This document shows positions 35,751-43,013 of a stretch of DNA of 64,000 bases, one piece after another (positions within the stretch are counted from its first letter, which is position 1; each line of letters starts with the position of its first letter). The stretch lies in assembly GCA_029941785.1 (NCBI GenBank), contig JAPYTK010000001.1, forward strand, positions 30,919 through 94,918, written 5' to 3'. The translations under genes and the position numbers were made by a program. Below the pieces are notes generated by a model that saw nothing but the letters and a program-made list of their open reading frames with translations, had not been told where the DNA came from and did no database searches. Source of the DNA: Polyangiaceae bacterium (GTDB taxonomy: Bacteria; Myxococcota_A; Polyangia; Polyangiales; Polyangiaceae).

Positions 35751-36563
35751 TTAGACTGACAACAAAAATCGGCTCACCATCTCGAAGGTCTCTTCGGGAC
35801 ACTCTGTGACGAAATCGTGGCCAGCTCCTTTGACGCACGCAAGCTCCGCACCCGGTATGCGCCGTGCGATAATATGGCTGTTTTCGGCGGGGATGAGCCG
35901 ATCGGCCCCCGGCGCGATGACCAATGTGGCCGCGTCGATCGTCGGAAGACGAGCGTAAGCATCATGCCGGCCCGCTGCGAACAACTGCAGCATCATCGTT
36001 CGTCGAGGCACCGGATTCTTGCGCCCCAACTCGACCCACTCATCGATGATCTCGGGGTGCTGCGCGCGAAAGCGCTCGCTCAGCACGAACCCGGCCTCGA
36101 TGCGAAACGCATCCTTCGGAGATTGCACGCGGGCCCGAGCCATCGCGAGAAATTGCCCCACTTTGGGCCGTACGGAACGCAGCCCCCCTGCACTCGTGCA
36201 ACCGAGCACGAGGCGGTCGAGCCTCTTCGGATGCGTGAGGGCAAAGGCCTGCGCGATCATCCCGCCGAGAGAAATTCCAAAAAGATGAGCGCGCTCGATG
36301 CCCACCTCGTCAAGAACAGCCGCCACATCATTGGCCATGTCCGTCGTCGAAAAAGGCCGGCTGGGAACCTCGCTCTCACCGACGCCGCGATTGTCGATGA
36401 GGACCACACGGAATTTCTCAGCAAAGGCTGGAGGGAGATCGCCCCAGAAAAGTCTGGAGCGACCGAGCCCGCGAAGCAGGACGAGCGGTGGAGCATCCGA
36501 GTTGCCGAGAAGCTCGTAGAAGATACGTGTACGGTGGTTCGTCGTGTGAGGCATGAGAATCAT
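35751..36563 (-). CDS. Alpha/beta-hydrolase
   Basis: The hydrolase fold shows FGISLGGMIAQAFAL with nucleophile S98, an acid candidate in VIAPGADRLIPAENS and a histidine in KGAGHDFVTECPEE near the C-terminus. The oxyanion motif usually read HG is RG here (LLRGLGRSRLFW). RVVLIDNRGVGESEVP is typical of cytosolic esterases and C-C hydrolases, so the substrate class is open. No signal peptide. It lies 16 bases downstream of sixA and so is probably co-transcribed. An ATG at 36554 is an alternative start. Confidence 0.85.
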   Translation of the reverse strand: MILMPHTTNHRTRIFYELLGNSDAPPLVLLRGLGRSRLFWGDLPPAFAEKFRVVLIDNRGVGESEVPSRPFSTTDMANDVAAVLDEVGIERAHLFGISLGGMIAQAFALTHPKRLDRLVLGCTSAGGLRSVRPKVGQFLAMARARVQSPKDAFRIEAGFVLSERFRAQHPEIIDEWVELGRKNPVPRRTMMLQLFAAGRHDAYARLPTIDAATLVIAPGADRLIPAENSHIIARRIPGAELACVKGAGHDFVTECPEETFEMVSRFLLSV

Positions 36564-36579
36564 CAGACCGCGCGGCTGC

Positions 36580-37074
36580 TCAAAGTTCCTTCGGTCGCAG
36601 CATCATCTCGAGCGCCCAGCAGCCATCGAGCAAAATCGCCTCGGCCCATCCCGACGACTCGATGGTCAGCAGCGCGGCATTGGCTGTCGTCATTCGTTCA
36701 TCTTCACCGCTCAAGACGTCGACGATCTCTTCCCACCCCGGGTTGTGGCCGAGCACCATGGCGGTCCTGACATCGTCGCCCAGCACGCTGAGAGCCTTGC
36801 GCACGGCCCCAATACCCGCATGGTACAGGCTGCGCTCGAAACAAACCGTCGGCTCCTCTGACCACGCCTCGACCATCCGCTCCCATGTTTCAGTCGTCCG
36901 TCGCGAATCGCTGCTGATGACGTGATCGGGTTGCCAGTCGAGTTTCGACAAGCGGCGAGCCACTTGGGGCGCATCACGTCGGCCCCGGTGGTTCAGTGGA
37001 CGCTCGTGATCGCTACCGGCACCGGCGTTCCAATCGCTCTTGGCGTGACGCATGACGATGAGCCGGTACAGCAT
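36580..37074 (-). CDS. sixA: SixA-type phosphohistidine phosphatase
   Basis: A small histidine-phosphatase-superfamily enzyme. LIVMRHAKSDWNAG holds the RHA motif (R9, nucleophile H10) and VLGHNPGWEE holds the second histidine (H110); ISSDSRRTTETW supplies the binding arginines. SixA removes phosphate from histidine in phosphotransfer proteins such as the nitrogen-PTS. The 164-residue size is typical. It sits 27 bases downstream of the pseudo-esterase lipoprotein gene, in the same minus-strand run as a Ser/Thr kinase, which hints at a shared phospho-signalling role. Confidence 0.88.
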   Translation of the reverse strand: MLYRLIVMRHAKSDWNAGAGSDHERPLNHRGRRDAPQVARRLSKLDWQPDHVISSDSRRTTETWERMVEAWSEEPTVCFERSLYHAGIGAVRKALSVLGDDVRTAMVLGHNPGWEEIVDVLSGEDERMTTANAALLTIESSGWAEAILLDGCWALEMMLRPKEL

Positions 37075-37101
37075 GGATTGAAAGCTCGGACCGAGGTCGC
37101 C

Positions 37102-38163
37102 TCACTCAGCGACCGCACAATATGTAGGGAAACCGCTCGGAAGACCGCCTTCGTACGGTGAAGCGTCGGTCGCGTACGGGTGGGCGATCAGGAATTGATA
37201 AGCGCTGTTTCGCGCCCCTTCTGCCACGAGGTGCCCGGCATCGTGGGCACACAACACCGCAAAATGTTGACCTGAGATACTGCTCTCCACTTCTCCGCGC
37301 AGCATCTGAACGTACTTTGGGCTGTCCACGTTGAACTGAAACATATTGGCGTCTTGGGGACCCCCGTGAAGCACCATGGCAGCGTAGAGATTGTCCGGAT
37401 CTTGTTCCATCGGATTTCCAGCCAAAGACGTCGAATGGGCCACGATGCTCGCCATGTATCCCGAACGCCACACCGCGAGCTGAACGGTCTGCATGGCTCC
37501 GAAGCCAAAGCCAACGCTGTGGATGCGTCTCGTGGAGATTTCCTTCTTGGCGATGGCGCAGGCGACGATCTCATCGGCGAACCGCATGTCACCATCATCC
37601 GCGAGCTGGCCCAAAATCGCGTGCCAAACGCTGAAGCCTGCGTTCGCATCGGGATAGGGCGCAACGACCACCCCACCTTGCGCCTTGACTGCATCGATCA
37701 CGTCCTGCCCGAGAATGTCGATGGCATCGAGGGGGGTCCCATCGAAGGAGTGCCACACGATCACGAGTGGCCCGCCGGTCGCCATAGGGTCATCCGACGT
37801 CCACACTTCGGCATCGCGCGGCGCCTCCCCGCCAAAATCGAGACTGATCTTTCCGGACTTGAAGTCCGGGCAGTTGTTCGTGGGCGTCGGTACGAACTTC
37901 TCCGGCGGCTTCGGTCCGACGTCGCTCCCTCCGATGCCGGCGCTCACGTCGCTCGTACCCGTCGAAGCTCCGCTTCCACTACCAGAACCCGAGCCGGGGC
38001 CCGCCGAGGTCCCGATGGATAGACCCGTACCGCCGGACCCGAGGCGGTCGTCGGAGCCGCAACCGTAGGCTCCGATGATGACCGCGCCGGCGAGGAGGAG
38101 GGCGCGAGACCGCCGACGCGACGAGAAGGGCAACGACAGCATCACTCGATCATAGCCCATCAT
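37102..38163 (-). CDS. Lipoprotein related to PHB-depolymerase-type esterases, nucleophile Ser replaced
   Basis: A lipoprotein signal ends in GAYGCG (Cys35), followed by a Gly/Ser linker. The rest resembles the LpqC/PHB-depolymerase esterase family: PLVIVWHSFDGTPLDAID, QGGVVVAPYPDANAG and ADEIVACAIAKKEISTRRIHSVGFGFG. At the nucleophile elbow, where family members have G-x-S-x-G, this protein has GFGFG (about 217), so the catalytic Ser appears to be Gly. A histidine pair is still seen near the end (AHDAGHLVAEG). It may be a binding protein derived from an esterase. Starts at 38163, 38160 and 38142 are all possible. Confidence 0.75.
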   Translation of the reverse strand: MMGYDRVMLSLPFSSRRRSRALLLAGAVIIGAYGCGSDDRLGSGGTGLSIGTSAGPGSGSGSGSGASTGTSDVSAGIGGSDVGPKPPEKFVPTPTNNCPDFKSGKISLDFGGEAPRDAEVWTSDDPMATGGPLVIVWHSFDGTPLDAIDILGQDVIDAVKAQGGVVVAPYPDANAGFSVWHAILGQLADDGDMRFADEIVACAIAKKEISTRRIHSVGFGFGAMQTVQLAVWRSGYMASIVAHSTSLAGNPMEQDPDNLYAAMVLHGGPQDANMFQFNVDSPKYVQMLRGEVESSISGQHFAVLCAHDAGHLVAEGARNSAYQFLIAHPYATDASPYEGGLPSGFPTYCAVAE

Positions 38164-38188
38164 CCGCTGAACGGCGTGAATCGACTGC

Positions 38189-39580
38189 TCAAATGGTATC
38201 GCCATGGCTCTTCCACCACTCGCGCGCGTCCTCGTCGGTCCAACCCTGATCACCACAGACGGTCTCGAGAGCCTTGCGCAGAGATCGAGCATCTTGGATG
38301 CGGTCCTCGGGTTTTTTTGCGAGGCACTTGTCGATGATGGCGTCGAGTTCGGGCGGCACATCGGCCGCAAACTCGGTCACACGAGGAGGGACGGCGCTCA
38401 CGTGAGCTTGAACCATCCTGATCGGGTTCTTCTCGTCGAACACCATCCGACCACTCAACAACCAGAACGCAATGCAAGCGAGCCCGTACAGGTCAGCCCG
38501 GCTATCGACGTGTACACTCCCGGCCCGACTCTCAGGAGCAAGGTAGGCGGCCGTGCCCAATACGGTGCGCATACGGGTCAGCTTCTTCACGCGGCCCGCT
38601 GACGGCGACGCCTCTTTGGCGAGGCCAAAATCGACCAATTTGAGCATGTCCAGGTCTTGGCCATAGCGACACAAGATCAGATTCGCCGGTTTGAGGTCCC
38701 GATGCACGAGACCCGCCGCATGGGCCTCGGCCAGCGAATGACATGCTTGTCGCATGATGTGCACGACCCGTCGGGCAGGCAGCGGCCCGAACCGACTGAC
38801 CAGCTTCTGCAAGTCGATGCCGTCGAGCAGCTCCATGACATAATAAAAGGACCCGTCTTGCCTCAAACCAAAGTCGTAGATTGCGACGGTGTGAGGCGAG
38901 GACAAGCCCGCCATGACTCGGGCTTCGCGCTCGAAACGCTGCTCGTCCTCCCAGTCGGCCGCTTTCTTGCGCAGCATCTTGACGGCGCAGTCCCGGTCGA
39001 GGCGTCGATGCCGCCCTCGCCAGATCTCACCCATGCTGCCCGCGCCGAGCTTCTCCACGAGTTCGTAAATTTCGGAATCGAGGGTCTCGGGGACCGTCAT
39101 GGGCTCGTCGATGCTCGGGGGGTGGAAAGACTTGGCCACCCTCAAGGTCTTCGCGCCGTCGCGTCTGGCAGAAGAGACAACTTCGTCGCCGCCCGATCCC
39201 CCCGCGACGCCAGCGCCGCCACTCTCGGGCAATTCGCGAACCGACGAGTCGATGAGCGCTTTGAGATCGCTCACCGGTCGCGGGGTGGCCATCTCGGCTT
39301 GAGCCGCGATCAAGGGCGCTGAGTCCGGGGCCGAGGCAGGCCCAGAGATCGGACCCGAGAGCGGACCTTCGACCAACAGAGACTTCTCGGTTCGCAAGAT
39401 GCCCGTCTCCTCGCCGAGGGACAACCATGCAACCACCGTGACTGCAGCGGACACCGCGATCGTAGCCCAGGCGAGCCACGGGAGTGCGGCCAGCGCCGTG
39501 ATCACCATCCCGCAGGCGCTCACAACAAAACAAAACAGCAGCCAACCACGAGCTCGCGCAACGTAGGGCCTGAAAGTCAT
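38189..39580 (-). CDS. Ser/Thr protein kinase with N-terminal membrane hairpin
   Basis: Two hydrophobic helices at about 12-32 and 34-54 form a hairpin with almost no outer loop. A linker of about 110 residues leads to a C-terminal kinase domain (about 175-450). Its marks are KLGAGSMGEIWRG, lysine near 200 in CAVKML, HRDLKPANLIL near 286, DFG near 316 and YLAPESRAG. All catalytic residues are present. This topology is the reverse of PknB-like kinases, which have an outer sensor domain, so sensing must be within the membrane or via a partner. The upstream Cys-rich lipoprotein overlaps its ATG and is the obvious candidate. Confidence 0.9.
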   Translation of the reverse strand: MTFRPYVARARGWLLFCFVVSACGMVITALAALPWLAWATIAVSAAVTVVAWLSLGEETGILRTEKSLLVEGPLSGPISGPASAPDSAPLIAAQAEMATPRPVSDLKALIDSSVRELPESGGAGVAGGSGGDEVVSSARRDGAKTLRVAKSFHPPSIDEPMTVPETLDSEIYELVEKLGAGSMGEIWRGRHRRLDRDCAVKMLRKKAADWEDEQRFEREARVMAGLSSPHTVAIYDFGLRQDGSFYYVMELLDGIDLQKLVSRFGPLPARRVVHIMRQACHSLAEAHAAGLVHRDLKPANLILCRYGQDLDMLKLVDFGLAKEASPSAGRVKKLTRMRTVLGTAAYLAPESRAGSVHVDSRADLYGLACIAFWLLSGRMVFDEKNPIRMVQAHVSAVPPRVTEFAADVPPELDAIIDKCLAKKPEDRIQDARSLRKALETVCGDQGWTDEDAREWWKSHGDTI

Positions 39581-39762
39581 GGGCAGGTTTCAGTGCACGC
39601 TACGTTTTGCTCAACGCAAAGACCACAGGAGCTATCGCAACAGTATTCGTCGCCGGCACACATGGAGGCACCACAGGGGACACTGCTCTCGATCACGATC
39701 TCGTCGCCGCAACCGATAGACAGGCACCCAATAAGCAAGCCGAAGGATGTCAACCACCGCAT
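39577..39762 (-). CDS. Small Cys-rich lipoprotein coupled to the kinase gene
   Basis: Sixty-one residues: a lipoprotein signal (MRWLTSFGLLIGCLSIGCG) followed by about 40 mature residues with ten cysteines (VPCGASMCAGDEYCCDSSCGLC, shown in part: CCDSSCGLC). The CxxxxC..CC..C spacing recalls small disulfide-knotted modules. The stop overlaps the kinase ATG (ATGA), so the two are made together; it may be the extracytoplasmic partner of that kinase. I place the start at the ATG at 39762. A much longer frame to 40371 runs through the oppositely oriented enoyl-CoA hydratase and is not credible. Confidence 0.7.
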   Translation of the reverse strand: MRWLTSFGLLIGCLSIGCGDEIVIESSVPCGASMCAGDEYCCDSSCGLCVEQNVACTETCP

Positions 39763-39870
39763 AGGATGAGCTTGCGCCCGCTGCCGCGCCGCCGTCAAGG
39801 CTCTCTCACCCCGCCAGGTCACGAAAAATCGCCTCCTTGCGGCGACGCAGCGCCCAGGTGATGCCAACCC

Positions 39871-40611
39871 GTGATGAAACACCTCCACATCGAGCTCGAC
39901 ACCCACGGCATCGCGCAGCTGATCCTCGATCGGCCCAAGGTCAACGCGATGAGCAGCGAATTGCTCGCTGAGATGTGTCAGGCCTTTGGCCAGCTCTCGA
40001 GCGACGACCAAACGCGCGGCGTGCTCGTCCGTGGACAAGGCTCGTGCCTCTCCGCAGGTCTCGACCTGAGCGAGCTCATGGGCCTGCAGGGGCCAGACGT
40101 CACGCGCTTCTTGGAGTGGGTCGATGGAGCCTTTGACGCGGCGTTCCGTTTTCAAAAGCCGATGGCGGTCGCCGTTCAGGGGCACGCGATTGCGGGCGGC
40201 CTCGTCCTCGGTCTGTGCGCCGACCACCTCGTGTTCGGAGAAGGCGACTACAAGATTGGACTGACCGAACTCGCCGTCGGGGTTCCTCTTCCGCGAGTGG
40301 CCTTCGAAGTGGTTCGCTGCGCCATCGACGCGCGAGCCATGCGAAAGCTGCTCCTCGGCGCGGCTCTTCACCCGCCGACGGAGATCTTCGCCATGGGCGT
40401 CGGTGACGAGCTGTCAAACGACCCCGTAGCCTCGGCACAAGCCTGGCTCGAGACAGCGTGCAGCCGTCCGAGCGCCGCCTTTCGTTTCTCCAAAATGGCC
40501 CGACGCAAGGAGGCCTACGAGCGCATCGACGCACTCGCGGAAAGCGAAAGGGAGGGGCTTCAACGAGCGCTGATCGCGGCGAGAGACGCCTCTTCGACCC
40601 CTGCGAGATGA
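39871..40611 (+). CDS. Enoyl-CoA hydratase/isomerase family protein
   Basis: A crotonase-fold enzyme acting on acyl-CoA thioesters. The oxyanion-hole segments SCLSAGLDLSELMGL and GHAIAGGLVLGLCADH are clear. The usual catalytic glutamates of hydratases are not obvious (LTELAVGVPLPRVAFE holds one candidate), so it may be an isomerase or a hydrolase of the family. At 246 aa it is slightly short. It starts GTG-ATG; AGGTG about a dozen bases upstream can serve as the ribosome site. It is divergent from the lipoprotein-kinase operon and followed after 31 bases by a lipoprotein gene. Confidence 0.87.
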   Translation: MMKHLHIELDTHGIAQLILDRPKVNAMSSELLAEMCQAFGQLSSDDQTRGVLVRGQGSCLSAGLDLSELMGLQGPDVTRFLEWVDGAFDAAFRFQKPMAVAVQGHAIAGGLVLGLCADHLVFGEGDYKIGLTELAVGVPLPRVAFEVVRCAIDARAMRKLLLGAALHPPTEIFAMGVGDELSNDPVASAQAWLETACSRPSAAFRFSKMARRKEAYERIDALAESEREGLQRALIAARDASSTPAR

Positions 40612-40642
40612 TGATCGATGCGTGTTACGCTATCCTGGCTGC

Positions 40643-41329
40643 ATGCTTCATCGTTTCCTTCTCTTCGTCTTTCTCGCATTCCACATCGGATGTGGAGATG
40701 GCTCGAGCCTGTACGGCCCCTCGAATAGGAACGCCGGCGGACGGGAAGGCGCGCAGTCCGCAAGCCAGGCCACGGCCGGAGCGGGCGGCGCGATGGCCAC
40801 GACGACCAGCTCTGGACAGGGTGGTCAAAGCACGGTGAGCAGCAGCAGCGGCGGAATCGTTGGGAGCCCCTGTCATTATGACGACACCCCGTCTCCCTGC
40901 AGCGCCGGCTTGTTCTGCCAGGCGCCAGGATGCGGCGAGGGTTCGTGTCAGGCGCCACTCCCAGCGGGCCAAGGAAACAAAGAGCGCAAACCCGTGTGTG
41001 GCTGCGACGGCATCACCTATTACAACAGCGACGTCGCGAAGGTCTTTCGGGAATCGGCACGCCACGTGGACGTCTGCATGCCCAACGAAGCGGAGCCATG
41101 CTCCAACACCACGCCTTGCAAGGGTCAACATCGGTGCAGTCTCGAGGTTCCAGGCTTTGCCGAGTGCATCGACGTGTCGAACGCCAAAGGCAACTGCTGG
41201 GGCTTACCGAAGCCGTGCGGGCAACAAGCGAAAATGGGCGTCGCCTGCGGCTTGAACATGCCCTGCCTTTCACACTGCGCGCTCATCGAAGGCCAGCTCC
41301 CCTGGCACGCCGCCGCGTGGTGTTTCTAG
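40643..41329 (+). CDS. Lipoprotein with Gly/Ser linker and Kazal-like Cys domain (second copy)
   Basis: A lipoprotein signal ends in AFHIGCG. The Ala/Gly/Ser linker leads to SPCSAGLFCQAPGCGEGSC and KPVCGCDGITYYNSDVAK, then a tail with five or more cysteines (CNWGLP-like turns, CGLNMPCLSHC). It matches 13945-14658 in domain order and Cys spacing although the linkers differ. The VCGCDGxTYxN core is close to the Kazal inhibitor consensus, with the fourth Cys displaced. It is presumably exposed on the outer membrane. I chose the ATG at 40643 for the better signal peptide. Confidence 0.75.
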   Translation: MLHRFLLFVFLAFHIGCGDGSSLYGPSNRNAGGREGAQSASQATAGAGGAMATTTSSGQGGQSTVSSSSGGIVGSPCHYDDTPSPCSAGLFCQAPGCGEGSCQAPLPAGQGNKERKPVCGCDGITYYNSDVAKVFRESARHVDVCMPNEAEPCSNTTPCKGQHRCSLEVPGFAECIDVSNAKGNCWGLPKPCGQQAKMGVACGLNMPCLSHCALIEGQLPWHAAAWCF

Positions 41330-41389
41330 GACGCGCCGGACGCATCGTTCTCGCACGAACGCGCATCGGCAAGCTGGGCGGCGATGGGC

Positions 41390-42862
41390 TCAATCCTCCG
41401 CGGTGCTCGGCGCCACAGATGGCAAATGGAGGACGAATCGCGCGCCGAACTCACCGTCCTCGGCTTCGATACGACCTCCAGCTGACTCGAGCAGCCCTCG
41501 GCATACCGCGAGGCCAAGACCCGTCCCTTCCCCGACATCTTTCGTTGTGACAAAGGGCTCGAAGAGGCGCCCCCGCACCGACGGCACAATACCGCCGCCG
41601 CTGTCTTCAACCGTCACCCGCACGTGGCCATCGCCCCTCGTGGCTTTCAACCAAATCCGGCGATCATTCGACGCCACGGCATCGGCGGCGTTGAGCAACA
41701 GATTAAGCAACACCTGTTCGATGTGCTCGCGCCGCATCGCGATGGCAGGTAACGACTCGGCCCAGTCGGTCGAAAGGTCGATATCCGAGAATTTTCGCTG
41801 TGGCCGCACCAGCGCGAGCACATGCTCGCCGACTTCACGCAGCGAACATGCCGGCGCTTCGACCGAAACAGGCTCCAAACCCCGAGCCGCAGGTCGCGCG
41901 AAATCTAGCAAGTCACGCAAGACCCGATGCACACGCTCCGTCTCGCGTTTCATTCGCTCGAGAAAGTCACGCTCTTCCTTTTGAGAAAGCTCCCCGTCGA
42001 GCATCAATTCCTGGAACCCCATGATGGCGGAAATGGGGTTGCCGATCTCATGAGCCAAACCGGCTGCGAGGCGTCCGACCGAAGCCAATCGCTCCGTACG
42101 AACGAGGCTATCCTGGGCATCACTGAGCTGAACGTTGGCCGCTTCGATTTCCGCAACCTTCTCCCGCAGCTGCTCTTCCTCGGCACGAAGCGTGGCCGTC
42201 ATCGCCGCCAGGCTGTCACCCAAGGCGCTCAGTTCACGGGCCCCTGCAGCCCCAACCGGGAGTTGCCGCGTTCCGTCCGCGACGCGTCTCGCCGCGCGCG
42301 AGAGATCGTCGATGGGACGGACGACGACACGCGTGAGAACCAAATAGATGAAGACGAGCAAGGCCAAGCCGAGCAGTCCCGTGTAAAGCCCAACCAGTCG
42401 GGTCAACGGCGCCACCCTGGCCGCCTCCGGATCGGTGTGGATGACAACCGCGACCGCCCCCCCATTGCCCGGGACGACGACCCGCATGGCCCGACCGCGC
42501 GTGAGCTCGACGACGAGCGCCTCTTCACGGGCCACCGACACGGTATGAGGCAACGCGGCTCGCATGTCCGCCGCGGCGGCCGAAGCCGCCTGCCTTCCGG
42601 CCGCGTCGTAAACCGAAATTCCGCCAACAACACCTCCGACCTGTGCCTCGAGTAATAACGCGAGGCTCGCCGCTTCCCGGTGTTGGCGCGCCTCGCTGAC
42701 GTGGCCGGCGACCGCACGGCCCAGGGCCCGAGCGTTGCCGTCGCTCACTTGCATCAGGGTGGCTCGCGCCAAACTGGAGACCGCGAAAAAAAGCGGGACC
42801 AACGCGAGGACGAGAATCACGCCCACGACGAGCAAAATCTGAGCTCGAATGCCAAAACGCAC
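41390..42862 (-). CDS. Membrane sensor histidine kinase with HAMP domain
   Basis: Helices at about 8-30 and 160-180 frame a periplasmic sensor segment of about 130 residues. HAMP (VVVRPIDDLSRAARRVADG) and a coiled coil follow, then the dimerisation helix with LAHEIGNPISAIMG (phospho-His about 269). The ATPase domain has LLNLLLNAADAV (N box), VEDSGGGIVP (G1), FVTTKDVGEGTGLGLAVCRGL (F, G2). The AHEIGNP form is NtrB-like, as in kinases that work with sigma-54 activators. No response regulator is adjacent; the nearest receiver is at 45892. It is divergent from the GGDEF gene across 151 bases. Confidence 0.92.
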   Translation of the reverse strand: MRFGIRAQILLVVGVILVLALVPLFFAVSSLARATLMQVSDGNARALGRAVAGHVSEARQHREAASLALLLEAQVGGVVGGISVYDAAGRQAASAAAADMRAALPHTVSVAREEALVVELTRGRAMRVVVPGNGGAVAVVIHTDPEAARVAPLTRLVGLYTGLLGLALLVFIYLVLTRVVVRPIDDLSRAARRVADGTRQLPVGAAGARELSALGDSLAAMTATLRAEEEQLREKVAEIEAANVQLSDAQDSLVRTERLASVGRLAAGLAHEIGNPISAIMGFQELMLDGELSQKEERDFLERMKRETERVHRVLRDLLDFARPAARGLEPVSVEAPACSLREVGEHVLALVRPQRKFSDIDLSTDWAESLPAIAMRREHIEQVLLNLLLNAADAVASNDRRIWLKATRGDGHVRVTVEDSGGGIVPSVRGRLFEPFVTTKDVGEGTGLGLAVCRGLLESAGGRIEAEDGEFGARFVLHLPSVAPSTAED

Positions 42863-43013
42863 GCCAATGCAGCGTGGTCAGAGCACGTCGCGAGGGCAAG
42901 TTCCTTCTCGATCGAACGTCACAGTGACTTACTGAAGGGAAGCAAGTTTCTTACGAGGCTTGCAGTCGATTTGGCCGCTTGGTGCCCGTCTGATAACCGA
43001 CAAGCAAGCGCAT

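Noticed and set aside
39763..40371. Upstream extension of the Cys-rich lipoprotein frame
   Set aside because: It lies antisense inside the enoyl-CoA hydratase gene, and the lipoprotein signal begins only at 39762.
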